DNA from: Nodosilinea nodulosa PCC 7104
GTDB taxonomy: Bacteria > Cyanobacteriota > Cyanobacteriia > Phormidesmidales > Phormidesmidaceae
Assembly: GCF_000309385.1 (NCBI RefSeq)
Contig: NZ_JH976537.1
Coordinates: 5,170,410-5,234,409 of the forward strand
Reading direction: 5' to 3'
Length of the DNA: 64,000 nt
In this document: positions 7,958 to 17,700 of the stretch, piece after piece
Position numbering within the stretch: the stretch's first letter is position 1
Layout: each line of letters starts with the position of its first letter
Notes under the pieces: model-generated
The model's database searches: none
Told to the model about the DNA's origin: nothing
What the model saw: only the letters and a program-made list of their open reading frames with translations
Made by a program: the position numbers and the translations under genes

Positions 7958-9280
7958 TTAGACAACAGCGAGGGTTTTGCCCATTAGCTTGCGAAATTCC
8001 AGCATGGCCGTGTAGGTGGGCAGCACAAAAACCGTGTCGCCAGACTGGGCCTGCTGAAAGGATAAATCAAGGGCCTGACGGATAGATTCTTCAGCAGGAA
8101 TAGGGCCGGGTGGCTGATCCAGGGCGTACTTGAGCCGGACGGCCATATCCTTGGCCCGGATGCCAGTGCAGAGAATCCAGGCGATTTGGGCCTGGTTAAG
8201 CCGCTCTAGCTCGCTATCCCATAGCCAGGAGACATCTCTGCCGTCGGCGGTGTTGTCGTTGATGGCCAACAGGAGCTTGAGGTTGGGAATATTGCGCAGC
8301 AGCTCTAGGCTGAGGCTAAAGCTGGCCGGATTTTTAACCAGCAGCAGGCGATAGTTGACCTGTTTATCGCCCTGCTGTCGGATTAGAGTTTCTCCGCGGC
8401 CAAAGGCAGGTTTAAAGGTTTGCAGCCCGGCGATGGCGGTGGTCTCGTCTATGCCCAGGAGGTTTGCGATCGCGATCGCGGTCAGGGCGTTGTAGACATG
8501 AAAGAACCCAGGCGACACCGTTCGAGCCTGGGGAATCTGCACCGCAGTGCCATTCATTTGACCGTGGATAGCGAAGTCAGTGGTCAGGTCCTCGTTGATT
8601 TGAATTTGGGTTGCCTCTAGGCCCTGGCTGTTGGCCGCTCGCCGATTGAGCTTGCCCTCGTAGGGCAAAAACCGGGCGTACTCTGGGGCCAGCGACACGA
8701 AATAGGTAGCGTTGCCCAACCCCTGGGTGAGCCGTGCCGTGCGGGGATCGTCGCCGTTGACAACCACAGCGGCGGCGGGGCACTGGGCAATGCCATCGCG
8801 GATGAGCTTTTCGGTGCGATCGATTTCGCCGTAGGCGTCGAGCTGGTCGCGGTAGAGGTTGGTAACCGCGATAATGTTGGGTTTGATTAGGGTCGCAATC
8901 CGGGGCAGCGTGGCCTCTTCAATTTCCAGCACAGCGTGGGTAAAGTCGAGATGCCCCCAGGTGTTGCTCTGCTTGAGCAGCTCTGACAAAATACCCTGAC
9001 TGAGGTTGGCTCCGGCCTTGTTGCGCAGTACATTAACTCCCGGCACCTGGCTGATTACGGCGCTGAGCATGGTCTGGCTGGTGGTTTTGCCGTTGGTGCC
9101 GGTAATGGCCACCACCGTAGGAATTTGGCTCACCAGCGCCTCTAAGGCAAAGGGAAAGTAGCGCCCTACCAGGTAGCCCGGCAGCGCGGTACCGGACCCC
9201 CGACCCGACAGCCGCAGGACCAGGGTGAGCAGCTTGGCAAAGGCAACAATTGGAATCAGCAGCAGTTGGTTCATGGCCAT
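7958..9280 (-). CDS. murT: Lipid II isoglutaminyl synthase, Mur-ligase subunit MurT
   Basis: A 440-residue Mur ligase. The P-loop GTNGKTTS is at 61-68, the Mur central domain follows, and the C-terminal DUF1727-type region contains INDNTADGRDVSWLWD. The partner gatD follows directly. The protein starts with a hydrophobic stretch (LLLIPIVAFAKLLTLVL), suggesting peripheral membrane association. The Gram-positive MurT zinc ribbon with four cysteines is not present: only two widely spaced cysteines occur. The start at 9280 (MAMN) or two codons later makes little difference. Confidence 0.9.
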   Translation of the reverse strand: MAMNQLLLIPIVAFAKLLTLVLRLSGRGSGTALPGYLVGRYFPFALEALVSQIPTVVAITGTNGKTTSQTMLSAVISQVPGVNVLRNKAGANLSQGILSELLKQSNTWGHLDFTHAVLEIEEATLPRIATLIKPNIIAVTNLYRDQLDAYGEIDRTEKLIRDGIAQCPAAAVVVNGDDPRTARLTQGLGNATYFVSLAPEYARFLPYEGKLNRRAANSQGLEATQIQINEDLTTDFAIHGQMNGTAVQIPQARTVSPGFFHVYNALTAIAIANLLGIDETTAIAGLQTFKPAFGRGETLIRQQGDKQVNYRLLLVKNPASFSLSLELLRNIPNLKLLLAINDNTADGRDVSWLWDSELERLNQAQIAWILCTGIRAKDMAVRLKYALDQPPGPIPAEESIRQALDLSFQQAQSGDTVFVLPTYTAMLEFRKLMGKTLAVV

Positions 9281-9430
9281 GGGCGGCAGGGGATGAGGGA
9301 AAGGGTAGCAGAGAGTGGGGGCGGGGGGAGAGCGGGATGTGGGGGAGATGAGGGAGGTGGGGGGGGGTGCGCTGGGATTGGGCGAGGTTGGCTAGATGGG
9401 TTCGGTGTCACCTTACAAAGAGGAGATTTT

Positions 9431-10225
9431 GTGGCGGATCGGGATGTAGTGCTGTGGGTGATTGGGGGAACGGGGGAGGCGGTGGAGTTGGCCGCAGTGC
9501 TGGCGGGGGAGCAGATTCCCTGTTTGGTAACGGTGACAACGCCGACGGCGCGGCAGTCTTACCGTGAGAGCCCCTGGCTAAAAGTGCTAGTGGGCGGCCT
9601 AGACCCGGCGGCGCTAGAGGCCTTTTTGACCGCGCAAGGGGTGGGGGCTGTACTGGATGCGTCCCATCCATTTGCGGCTGAAATTTCGCGGGGCGCGATC
9701 GCCGCCACCCAGGCCCTCCGGATTCCCTACTGGCGCTATGAACGCCCTAGCCTGGACGCCCCTGCCTCACAGGTGGTGTGCCGGGTCGCCGGGCTAGAGA
9801 CTGTGCTCACTCCAGACATCCTCCAGGGGGAGCGCGTACTGCTGACCCTGGGCTATCGCTGGCTGCACTACTTTATTCCCTGGCAAACTCGGGCCACGCT
9901 GTTTGCCCGTATTCTGCCATCTACCGTTGCCCTAAGCGCAGCGCTGGAGGCAGGATTTACGCCCGATCGCCTGATTGCCCTGCGTCCCCCCATTTACGCC
10001 GATTTGGAAAAGGCGCTGTGGCAGCAGTGGCGCATTACCCGAGTGATTACCAAAGCTTCGGGAGCACCGGGCGGAGAAGCTGTCAAACGGGCGGTGGCAG
10101 AACAGCTCAGCACGCCTCTATATATTTTGGATCGGCCTAAGCTTGACTATCCAACCGTAGTCCACAGCCAGGCAGCGATTTTGGCTCTCTGCCGCAGGTG
10201 GTGGAAATCTGGCCAGCCCCGCTGA
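9431..10225 (+). CDS. cobK: Cobalt-precorrin-6A / precorrin-6A reductase
   Basis: A 264-residue CobK/CbiJ-family reductase of corrin-ring synthesis that uses NAD(P)H. Seen: N-terminal VLWVIGGTGEA, then DASHPFAAEIS, RYERPS and the C-terminal VITKASGAPGG. The reading frame is open back to 9266, but the GTG at 9431 has AGGAG eight bases upstream, and translation from it places the nucleotide-binding motif at the expected N-terminal position. The upstream extension is low-complexity glycine/arginine and is rejected. It is divergent from murT; other cobalamin/siroheme genes (cbiX, cobA) lie 45 kb away. Confidence 0.88.
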   Translation: MADRDVVLWVIGGTGEAVELAAVLAGEQIPCLVTVTTPTARQSYRESPWLKVLVGGLDPAALEAFLTAQGVGAVLDASHPFAAEISRGAIAATQALRIPYWRYERPSLDAPASQVVCRVAGLETVLTPDILQGERVLLTLGYRWLHYFIPWQTRATLFARILPSTVALSAALEAGFTPDRLIALRPPIYADLEKALWQQWRITRVITKASGAPGGEAVKRAVAEQLSTPLYILDRPKLDYPTVVHSQAAILALCRRWWKSGQPR

Positions 10226-10537
10226 CGGTGGGCCAATTCTACGGCTCCCTCGCCGCTCCTCCCGGCGGCCTAAAACTCTCTAGCATCTTCTCTGTCCCAG
10301 GAGGTGGTCAAAGACTGCACAGAATGCTATCCTTGGCCTTCAATTTGTGCGCTACTATGGGCTATCCCCGGCTGCTGCCCGCTGGAGGTGCCTTGGCAAA
10401 AGTTGCTGTATGCCGCCAGAAATAGGGATTTTTTACTTTCAGGTCTAAAGGCGTGCGCCAAATCTTTCTTTAGCCCCTATATTTAGTTGGTCGTTTCGTT
10501 TGCTGAGTTTCGCAAGAGCGTTTTGCACAGGTCGTCC
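10226..10537. other. Intergenic stretch upstream of the SpoIIE phosphatase
   Basis: About 310 bp. Overlapping small open frames here have no recognisable product. I see no clear promoter or hairpin. Confidence 0.4.
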
Positions 10538-11992
10538 ATGACAGCTTTTCCCATGCCATCCGGGTCATCCTCCTCCTTTGAAAGCGCTAGCAGTGGTGCT
10601 CTACCCGATACGCCACCAGTATTCGCACTGAAGGAACTGGTGGCTCGGCTGCAGCGCGAGCAGTATAAAATTCAAGATTTGCTCAGCTCCCTGGGGTTTG
10701 CCCTGCGCAGCCTCAACAACCTCAATCAGTTCCTGGAGCTGATTCCGATGATTGCCAGCCGGGTGACTGATGCCAGCGGCGGCGCGCTGGTGCTGTTTCG
10801 GGCGGACGGGCAGGTGCGCCTGGAGCGGCTGCACTGCCAAAGCGAAGATCAGTGCCAGGACGTGCGATCGGCTCTGGAGGCGGCCACCCGTCAGGTGACG
10901 GCCAGTTTTCAGTCGGCCCCCCAGAGCAGCATGATGTCGATGGCGCGCAACGCTATGCTGGCCCTAGATCGCCAGGTAAACCGCTATTTGGGCGACGATT
11001 TTCAGCTATTTGGCACCGCTATTATTGTTCAGAATGTGGAGCGGGGCCGACTGTATGTGTTTAGCCGTGACCCCGACTACACCTGGACCGAGACCCGCCA
11101 AAAGCTGGTGCGCCTGGTGGCTGATCAGACGTCGGTGGCGATCGAAAACAACGAGCTAACGGCGGCCCTGCGCAAAAAAGAGCGCCTAGACCGCGAGCTG
11201 GAAATCGGTGCTGAGATTCAGATTCAGCTGCTGCCTCGGGAATGCCCAGCCATTCAGGGTATGGATTTGGCCGCCAAGTGCCAGACTGCCCATCGGGTGG
11301 GGGGCGACTACTACGACTTTATCCCTACTACCTTTGAGCAACTGCGTCAGTCGGGTTCACAGCAGTCTGCTTCGGCCCCCTGGAGCTTTGCGATCGGCGA
11401 TGTGATGGGTAAAGGGGTGCCCGCCGGGTTAATTATGACCATGATGCGGGGCATGCTGCGGACAGAAGTGCTCAACGGCCATTCCCCGGCCCGCATTTTG
11501 CAGGACCTCAACTTTGTCATGCACAGCGATTTAGAAAGCTCGAATCGCTTTGTGACGCTGTTTTACGCCGAGTACAACCCCAAAACCCGCCGCCTGGCCT
11601 ACGGCAACGCGGCCCACAACCCGCCGCTGCTGTGGCAGGCGGCCACTAACACCATCACCCGGCTAGATACCCCCGGTATGCTGCTGGGGCTGGATATGAA
11701 CACCCAGTACTGCGAGGCAGAGGTGCAGCTTCAGCCCGGCGACACGGTGGTGTTTTATACCGACGGCTTTACTGAGGCAGCCAACGCTCGGGGCGATCGC
11801 TTTGAGGAAGAAAACCTGGAGCGAGCCTTGCAGTGGGCCTGCCGCAACTGCACCTCGGCGGAGGCAATTTTAGACTACACCTTTGATCTGCTCGATCGCT
11901 TTATTGGCGGCGATCGCAGCAACGACGACGACATGACACTGGTGGTCATGCGGGTAAAACCCGAGCTTCAGCTCAACTTGTTTGAAAATTAA
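10538..11992 (+). CDS. GAF domain-containing PP2C-type (SpoIIE/RsbU) serine phosphatase
   Basis: 484 residues from ATG 10538. A leading serine-rich region and coiled helix (residues 1-55) is followed by a GAF-like sensor (about 60-205) and a SpoIIE/PP2C phosphatase domain. Metal-binding and core motifs seen are HRVGGDYYDF, IGDVMGKGVPAGL, GNAAHNPPLL, FYTDGFTEA and NDDDMTLVVM. Such proteins dephosphorylate anti-sigma-factor antagonists in partner-switching pathways. No antagonist or anti-sigma kinase is adjacent, so the target is unknown. The frame also allows TTG 10487. I prefer the ATG, which has a weak AGGT upstream. Confidence 0.85.
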   Translation: MTAFPMPSGSSSSFESASSGALPDTPPVFALKELVARLQREQYKIQDLLSSLGFALRSLNNLNQFLELIPMIASRVTDASGGALVLFRADGQVRLERLHCQSEDQCQDVRSALEAATRQVTASFQSAPQSSMMSMARNAMLALDRQVNRYLGDDFQLFGTAIIVQNVERGRLYVFSRDPDYTWTETRQKLVRLVADQTSVAIENNELTAALRKKERLDRELEIGAEIQIQLLPRECPAIQGMDLAAKCQTAHRVGGDYYDFIPTTFEQLRQSGSQQSASAPWSFAIGDVMGKGVPAGLIMTMMRGMLRTEVLNGHSPARILQDLNFVMHSDLESSNRFVTLFYAEYNPKTRRLAYGNAAHNPPLLWQAATNTITRLDTPGMLLGLDMNTQYCEAEVQLQPGDTVVFYTDGFTEAANARGDRFEEENLERALQWACRNCTSAEAILDYTFDLLDRFIGGDRSNDDDMTLVVMRVKPELQLNLFEN

Positions 11993-12085
11993 GGATCAGC
12001 GGCTATGCCCAAATGCCAGCGCTAGACTTAAGGAGTCACAGCCTGACAGGAATTACACCGTTCCCCCAGGGTTTTGCGCAGTCCA

Positions 12086-12700
12086 ATGCGGCGATTTGCT
12101 ATGTCCTATCTTCAGTTTTGGCCGTTTACTCGGCAAAGTATTGCTCTGGCTGGCGCTGGCCTGCTGGCCTTCGGTTCGGTCTGGGGCGTTGCGGTTCTGG
12201 CCCCCGCTGCAGCCATTCAATACTCTGACGGCACCGTAGGGTTTTCCTCTCCACCGCGCCTGACTGACAGCTACGCCACCCGCAACCTGGTCAACGAAGG
12301 CAGCGTCACCTACTACCTCACCGTGGACTTTCCAGCGGCAGCGGTAGAACCCCTAGATCGCATTGTGGTCAGCCTCGACGAGGGGTACGATCCAATTTTT
12401 CGCTATCGCCTAGAGGCTACTGAAGCCTTTGCCGAAACGCCGAATGGCCGCGTGCCTCTGCCCCTGGGCAAGGTCACCCAAGACCCGGACACCCAGGCAT
12501 TGACCGTTGCCTTTGACCCGCCCCTTGCCCCTGGGACAGCGATGACGCTGGCGCTGCGGCCCGTGCGCAACCCCCGTTTTGGCGGGGTTTACCTGTTTGG
12601 GGCTACCGCCTACCCGGTGGGCGACACAGTAGAATCGACCTTTATGGGCTATGCCCGGCTGAGCTTCTATGAGCGCGACGGTGGCGATCGCTGGCCCTAG
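12086..12700 (+). CDS. DUF2808 domain-containing secreted protein
   Basis: 204 residues from ATG 12086. An N-terminal hydrophobic segment with an alanine-rich end (LAPAAAIQ) looks like a signal peptide, so the protein is probably periplasmic. The rest matches what I know of DUF2808, a cyanobacterial family of unknown function: FSSPPRL at the start, an all-beta character, and RNPRFGGVYLFGATAYPVG near the end. An in-frame TTG at 12074 and an ATG at 12101 are alternative starts. It is followed after 45 bp by the RNA-ligase-like gene on the same strand. Confidence 0.8.
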   Translation: MRRFAMSYLQFWPFTRQSIALAGAGLLAFGSVWGVAVLAPAAAIQYSDGTVGFSSPPRLTDSYATRNLVNEGSVTYYLTVDFPAAAVEPLDRIVVSLDEGYDPIFRYRLEATEAFAETPNGRVPLPLGKVTQDPDTQALTVAFDPPLAPGTAMTLALRPVRNPRFGGVYLFGATAYPVGDTVESTFMGYARLSFYERDGGDRWP

Positions 12701-12745
12701 GGCAACGGCAGTAGGGTGGGTGCGCTAGGAGGGAAAGGCTGTCCT

Positions 12746-13333
12746 ATGACTGACGCCAGGACTGCTGCCCCTGGGCGCTTCTTTGTCGCTCTGCTGCCGC
12801 CCCCGCCGTTGCAGGATGAAATTACCGCTATTAAGCAAGACATTTGGCAGCGGTTTGACAGCGGGGCTGCCCTCAAGTCGCCTCCCCACATTACTCTCCA
12901 GCCGCCGTTTCAATGGCCGCCAGCCCAGGTCGACTCACTGGAACAATGTCTGGCGGCCTTTGCCCGGTCGCAGCCACCTGTGCCCATCCAGCTAAGGGGC
13001 TTCAGCGCCTTTGCGCCCCGGGTTATCTACGTTGACGTAGCCCGGACGGCGGAGGTGATGGCGATTCAGGCAGCGCTGGCGGCTACCCTAGGGAACGACT
13101 GCGGCATTGCCGATCGGGTGGCTGATGGTCGCCCGTTTATTCCCCACATTACCGTGGGCTTTCGCGATCTTACCGTCGCTGCCTTTCAGCAAGCCTGGGA
13201 TGAGTTTTGCGATCGCCCCTTTGCCGCCAACTTTGTGGCCCAAAACCTCACCCTGCTCCGCCATGACAGTCAGCGATGGCAGGTCTGCTGCCAGTTTTCG
13301 TTGCGATCGCAGCCTCCGCAGGAAACAAATTAA
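12746..13333 (+). CDS. thpR: 2'-5' RNA ligase family protein (ThpR/LigT-like)
   Basis: 195 residues. The two tandem HxT motifs that define the 2H phosphoesterase superfamily are present: PHITLQPPF (His48) and PHITVGF (His134). Members hydrolyse 2',3'-cyclic nucleotides or ligate RNA ends in vitro, and the physiological role is generally unclear. I chose ATG 12746, preceded by AGGAGG, although the 13-base spacing is long. The GTG at 12716 has no site. Confidence 0.85.
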   Translation: MTDARTAAPGRFFVALLPPPPLQDEITAIKQDIWQRFDSGAALKSPPHITLQPPFQWPPAQVDSLEQCLAAFARSQPPVPIQLRGFSAFAPRVIYVDVARTAEVMAIQAALAATLGNDCGIADRVADGRPFIPHITVGFRDLTVAAFQQAWDEFCDRPFAANFVAQNLTLLRHDSQRWQVCCQFSLRSQPPQETN

Positions 13334-13370
13334 TATCTTCTGTAGCAAAGACTACACAATCACAGATAGC

Positions 13371-13400
13371 TTGACAAAATCGCAAACCGTAGTCTAAGAT
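13371..13400 (+). promoter_or_regulatory. Sigma-70-type promoter for the DUF4278 gene
   Basis: TTGACA at 13371-13376 and TAAGAT at 13395-13400 are separated by 18 bp. This is a near-consensus promoter pointing at the gene at 13539, and leaves a leader of about 130 nt. Confidence 0.6.
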
Positions 13401-13538
13401 ACAGAAGTAATCAGAAATTCGTTCATCTCACTCTCTGCCTCTGGGTTCAGCGTGAGACGGAAGTAGGGGTTAACCACCCCCCGAAGGAACGCGCCCCAAT
13501 GTTCTGATCAAACCCCTTGATCTTTTGGAGGCGACACT

Positions 13539-13988
13539 ATGAAACTTACCTATCGCGGCGTTAGCTACGACTACAATCCCCCCGCAGTGCAGGCCAGCGC
13601 AACCGATGACGTTGGCAAATTCCGGGGCGTAGATATTCGGTTCCGCACCGTCAAAAAAGCTCCGGTTCAGCAGCCCACCCTAGACTTGGTCTATCGCGGT
13701 GTGGCCTACCAGACTGGTGCCCCTGAGGTCCAGGAAGCGCCAGCAGCGGCACCCGCTGTGCCAGCCTTCCAGGCCGTGGCAGCTGACCTCAGCACCGAAG
13801 ATAAGGCCCGCATGAGCATGATGAATCGCCATCGCTCGGTGAAGCAGCGCCAGCAGTCGATGCTGGCCCGCCTAGCCACCGAAGCGGGTCTACCCGCCGA
13901 AGCGGCCCACTACTGGAACCATATTCAGGGCAAGGTTCATCCCAGCTTTTGGGCAACTTACAGCCGCAGCGGTGCGACCGCTAGCTAA
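13539..13988 (+). CDS. DUF4278 domain-containing protein
   Basis: 149 residues beginning MKLTYRGVSYDYNPP, the signature of DUF4278, a short cyanobacterial family of unknown function. The motif recurs at about residue 49 (LDLVYRGVAYQTGAP), so the protein has two copies. Between them are an alanine/proline linker and then a basic, glutamine-rich helical tail (NRHRSVKQRQQSMLARLA). Strong promoter-like sequences, an AGGCG ribosome site and a terminator at 14013 indicate a well-expressed single-gene transcript. Confidence 0.88.
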   Translation: MKLTYRGVSYDYNPPAVQASATDDVGKFRGVDIRFRTVKKAPVQQPTLDLVYRGVAYQTGAPEVQEAPAAAPAVPAFQAVAADLSTEDKARMSMMNRHRSVKQRQQSMLARLATEAGLPAEAAHYWNHIQGKVHPSFWATYSRSGATAS

Positions 13989-14012
13989 ACGCCTGAATCG
14001 TTAAGTTTGAAC

Positions 14013-14046
14013 GCCCCTGCTAGAAGATCTAGTAGGGGCATTTTGT
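14013..14046 (+). terminator. Rho-independent terminator of the DUF4278 gene
   Basis: GCCCCTGCTAGA (14013-14024) pairs with TCTAGTAGGGGC (14028-14039) with one mismatch, and is followed by ATTTTGTT. Confidence 0.85.
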
Positions 14047-14233
14047 TGCAGCAAGATTCACTGCATTGGGGTGTAGTTAGAGTGATAGGAGTATTTGCCT
14101 GGGGAATCTATCGGCAGATTTCTAATTGCCCTATCAAAGAATCAGAGATTCAGGAAAGTATCGACCTTTAACAGCTTCTGGCGCTATTAAAGGCCGCATG
14201 GGAAAAAGCCAGCGCTGTCGATTTTGAACTGTC

Positions 14234-14338
14234 TATAGCAACAGTCGCGTTGATTAGGACATCCAGAAACCCCATGAACGCTCAAACGTTTGAACGTTCA
14301 TAAGAGACATGCCTTAACCAGACTGGCTAAAGCTCTAT
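14234..14338 (+). repeat. MITE-like repeat, family 1, copy A
   Basis: About 105 bp bounded by TATAGC and GCTCTAT, with core GGACATCCAGAAACCCCATG and an internal palindrome around AACGTTTGAACGTTC. Related copies are at 20573-20673 and 26976-27087. No coding capacity. Confidence 0.8.
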
Positions 14339-14409
14339 GCAACGGCTCAAATCGTTCTTGTAGATTTTTTTAGATTGAAATTTGAGCTGTTTGAAACAAT
14401 TAAATCTTG

Positions 14410-14468
14410 CTTATCTCAAGGTTAATCTTTGGCGATTAAAATAGGCTGCTTTAATTTCTGATTAAGTT
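14410..14468 (+). promoter_or_regulatory. Pho-box-like direct repeats (distal cluster)
   Basis: Eight-base units spaced by 3 bp resemble the cyanobacterial Pho box YTTAAYYW: CTTATCTC, GTTAATCT and GCGATTAA at 14410-14439, and TTTAATTT, ATTAAGTT at 14450-14468. They lie upstream of the phosphatase-like gene at 14778. The matches are partial. A response regulator of SphR/PhoB type would be the expected binder. Confidence 0.4.
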
Positions 14469-14592
14469 CTCGATAAATTTCAACGATTTCAAGCGGATCA
14501 GGTATATAGATCAGTCTCGATTCCTAGCGGCCTATGGCCTGAAACTTACTATCTTTAAGCCTGTGATATTCAGATATGGTTTAGGGTTCGGG

Positions 14593-14642
14593 CTTAATCT
14601 TGCCCTAAATTTATTAATCAAGACAGCGCTCAGGCTTAATCT
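14593..14642 (+). promoter_or_regulatory. Pho-box-like direct repeats (proximal cluster)
   Basis: CTTAATCT at 14593-14600 (perfect YTTAAYYW), TGC spacer, CCTAAATT at 14604-14611, and a second perfect CTTAATCT at 14635-14642. These sit 135-185 bp upstream of the large phosphatase/phosphodiesterase gene. Confidence 0.45.
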
Positions 14643-14777
14643 CATTTTTTTGCTTTTGTGAGATTATTCCTGTGGCAATCAGGGTGAAATTTATCTGCCA
14701 GGTCAAGGGCTTAGCGGGGAATTTTTGCGCCTGTTTATAAAGCCTTGAAACGAATAAATTAGGAGAACCTTCAACCC

Positions 14778-17700
14778 ATGGCTTTTGATACGACCCAGCC
14801 TGCCCAGGTGAGCGGGCTGAATGGCTACACGGTTGATCCTCTGATCACCATTGGCGACGAAATTAATGGATACACTGCCCCTGGAGTTCCAGATGGTCTG
14901 GGCGCGATCGCGATCGACGAAAATACTATCCGACTGTTCGTTAACCATGAGATCGCCAGCGATGAGGAGGTCTACAGCTACTCCCTGGCGAATGGCACCG
15001 AACTGACCGGGGCACGGGTCAGCTATTTCGATATCGACAAAACAACCCGCACCGTGGTGAATGCAGGCTTGGCCTACGACACCATCTACAACCGGGCTGG
15101 CGATAGCGTAGATGATGCGTCCGACCTGGAATTTGGCGGTCTGAATCGTCTGTGCTCTGCCCAATTAATTCCCGCCAACCAGTTTGGCGAAGGCATGGGC
15201 ATCGTGGACAATATCTTCTTCACTGGGGAAGAAACCGGCGGCGGTACCGAGTACGCCCTCGATGTGGCTACGGGTGAACTCTGGGCTGTGCCCGCCATGG
15301 GCGTCGCCGCCTGGGAAAGTGTCACCGAAATCGACACTGGCTCCACCGACAAAGTCGCCTTCCTAGTGGGGGATGACCGGGCTCCCGCGCCCATGACCCT
15401 CTACGTGGGTGAGAAGAACGCCCTCGGCGACGGTAGCTTCCTCGATCGCAACGGTCTGGCTCAGGGCCAGCTCTACGTCTGGGTTTCCGATGAAGGCGAT
15501 GCCGACCCCTCCACTTTCCGGGGCACCGGCAGCAGTCGCAGCGGCAAGTTTGTCGCCGTTGACTACTACCGCCCTGACCTGGCCAGCGACGATGGCTCTA
15601 GCGGCTACGATGCCCTGGGCTACGCCACCCAGACCCAGCAGGATCTGCTGGCCACCGATGCTGGCGCCTTCCTGTTCTCTCGCCCCGAAGACCTGGCCAC
15701 CAACCCCAACGACGGCACCATGGCCGTGCTCAACTCCACCGGTCGCGACAGCCTGTTCGGCGGCGTCGACAGCTGGGGTACCACCTACACCTTCGACCTC
15801 GACTTTGGTGGCAGCGACATCACAGCTACGGTCAAGGCCATTTACGACAGTGACGATGCGGGCGGCGGCCAGTTCGCCGGGCCCGACTTCGGTATCCGCA
15901 GCCAGGACAACCTGGACTGGGCCGACGACGGCTACATCTACGTGCAGGAAGACCGGGCCTTAAGTGATTTCGGCCAAACGTCTGGTGAAGAAGCTTCTCT
16001 CTGGCGGCTCGATCCCAACACCAGCGAAGCGGTTCGGGTTGGCCAGGTCAACCGGACCACCGGGATTCCTGACGGACAGACCGATGGCGCGATCGGCGAC
16101 ATTGGCAACTGGGAAACCTCGGGCATCATCGACGTTTCCACCCTGTTTGGGGAAGATCCGGGCGAGCTATTCCTGTTCGACGTCCAGGCCCACAGCGTAG
16201 AAGACGGCATTATTGCAGACGCGGGCTTAGTTCAGGGTGGCCAGATTGCCTTCCTGTCTGGCCCCGCAGAGCTGACTGGCTTTGCCTCGCTGCCCGCCGA
16301 CACCTTTGCTGAAGGCCCCCCCACCGGGGCAGGCATTGAGGGCAATGGCCGCACCGGCCCCTTCGAAGGTCCTCCGGTACAGGGCTTTAGCGGCGTGCAG
16401 TTTGCCCCCGGCGGCGACGGCTCTACCTACTGGTTTCTGTCGGACAACGGCTTTGGTGCCCAGGGCAACAGTGCCGACTACCTGCTGCGGATTTACCAGG
16501 TTGACCCGAGCCTGGCGGGTTCGGAGGGCGGTGACGGCAGCGTTGAGGTGCAGGGCTTTGTGCAGCTCAGCGACCCCGACAATCTGGTGCCCTTCGACAT
16601 TGTGAATGAGGGCACCGCCGATCGCCTGCTGACCGGGGCAGATTTTGATGTGGAATCGTTTGTAATCGGCGACAACGGCGACATCTGGATTGGGGAAGAG
16701 TTTGGCCCCTACATTCTGCATTTCGACGCCAGCGGCAAGCTGCTGGAAGCGCCGGTTGCGACCCCCAACATCAATACGCTCAACACCCTGAACGGTCAAG
16801 ATCCCCTGGTGATTGGTCACCGAGGCGCAGCCGGACGCCGTCCTGAGCACACCCTCGCCGCTTACGAGTTCGGCATTGAGAATGGTGCCGACTTTATCGA
16901 GCCTGACCTGGTCGTTACTAAAGATGGCGTTTTGATTGCCCGCCATGAGCCGGATATCAGCGGCACCACTGATGTCGCCGATCATCCTGAATTCGCCGAT
17001 CGCAAAACCACCAAAATGGTCGATGGGGCGCCTGTAACGGGTTGGTTTGCCGAAGATTTCACTTTGGCTGAAATCAAAACCCTGCGCGCCAAAGAGCGGT
17101 TAGATTTCCGCGATCACAGCTACGACGGTTTGTACGAAATTCCGACCCTGGATGAAATCATTGACCTGGTGAAGCAGACCGAAGCAGACACGGGCAAGAA
17201 AATCGGCATCTACCCCGAAACCAAGCACCCGACCTACTTTGAAGACAAGGGCTTCAACACCAGCCAGTTACTCATTGACGATCTGGTGAAAAACGACTTC
17301 ACCGATCCCAGCCGCGTTTTCATCCAGTCCTTTGAGGTCAGCAACCTGAAGGACTTGCATGACTCCATCATGCCCGCTGCTGGCGTTGACATTCCTCTGG
17401 TGCAACTCCTGGATGCCTACGATGTGGCCGACGATGGCACCCTGCTCTACCAGGATGTGAATGCCCGTCCCTACGACTTCGTGGTCAGCGGCGACACTCG
17501 CACCTACGGCGATCTGCAAACCTCTGAAGGGTTGGCAGAAATTGCGACCTATGCCGATGGCATTGGCCCCTGGAAGCGGATGATCGTGTCTGTCAAGACA
17601 GTTGACGAGGACGGCGATGGCAACCCCGATGATTTAAACGGAGATGGCACCATCAACGATGCGGATAAGGTCACGCTGCCCGCGTCCTCTTTGATCGAGG

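Noticed and set aside
9266..9430. N-terminal extension of precorrin-6A reductase
   Set aside because: Glycine-rich low complexity from a G-rich tract. GTG 9431 has a good AGGAG ribosome site.
9281..9430. G-rich tract as a possible G-quadruplex control element
   Set aside because: Runs of G are present, but the tract looks like low-complexity intergenic sequence, and nothing ties it to regulation.
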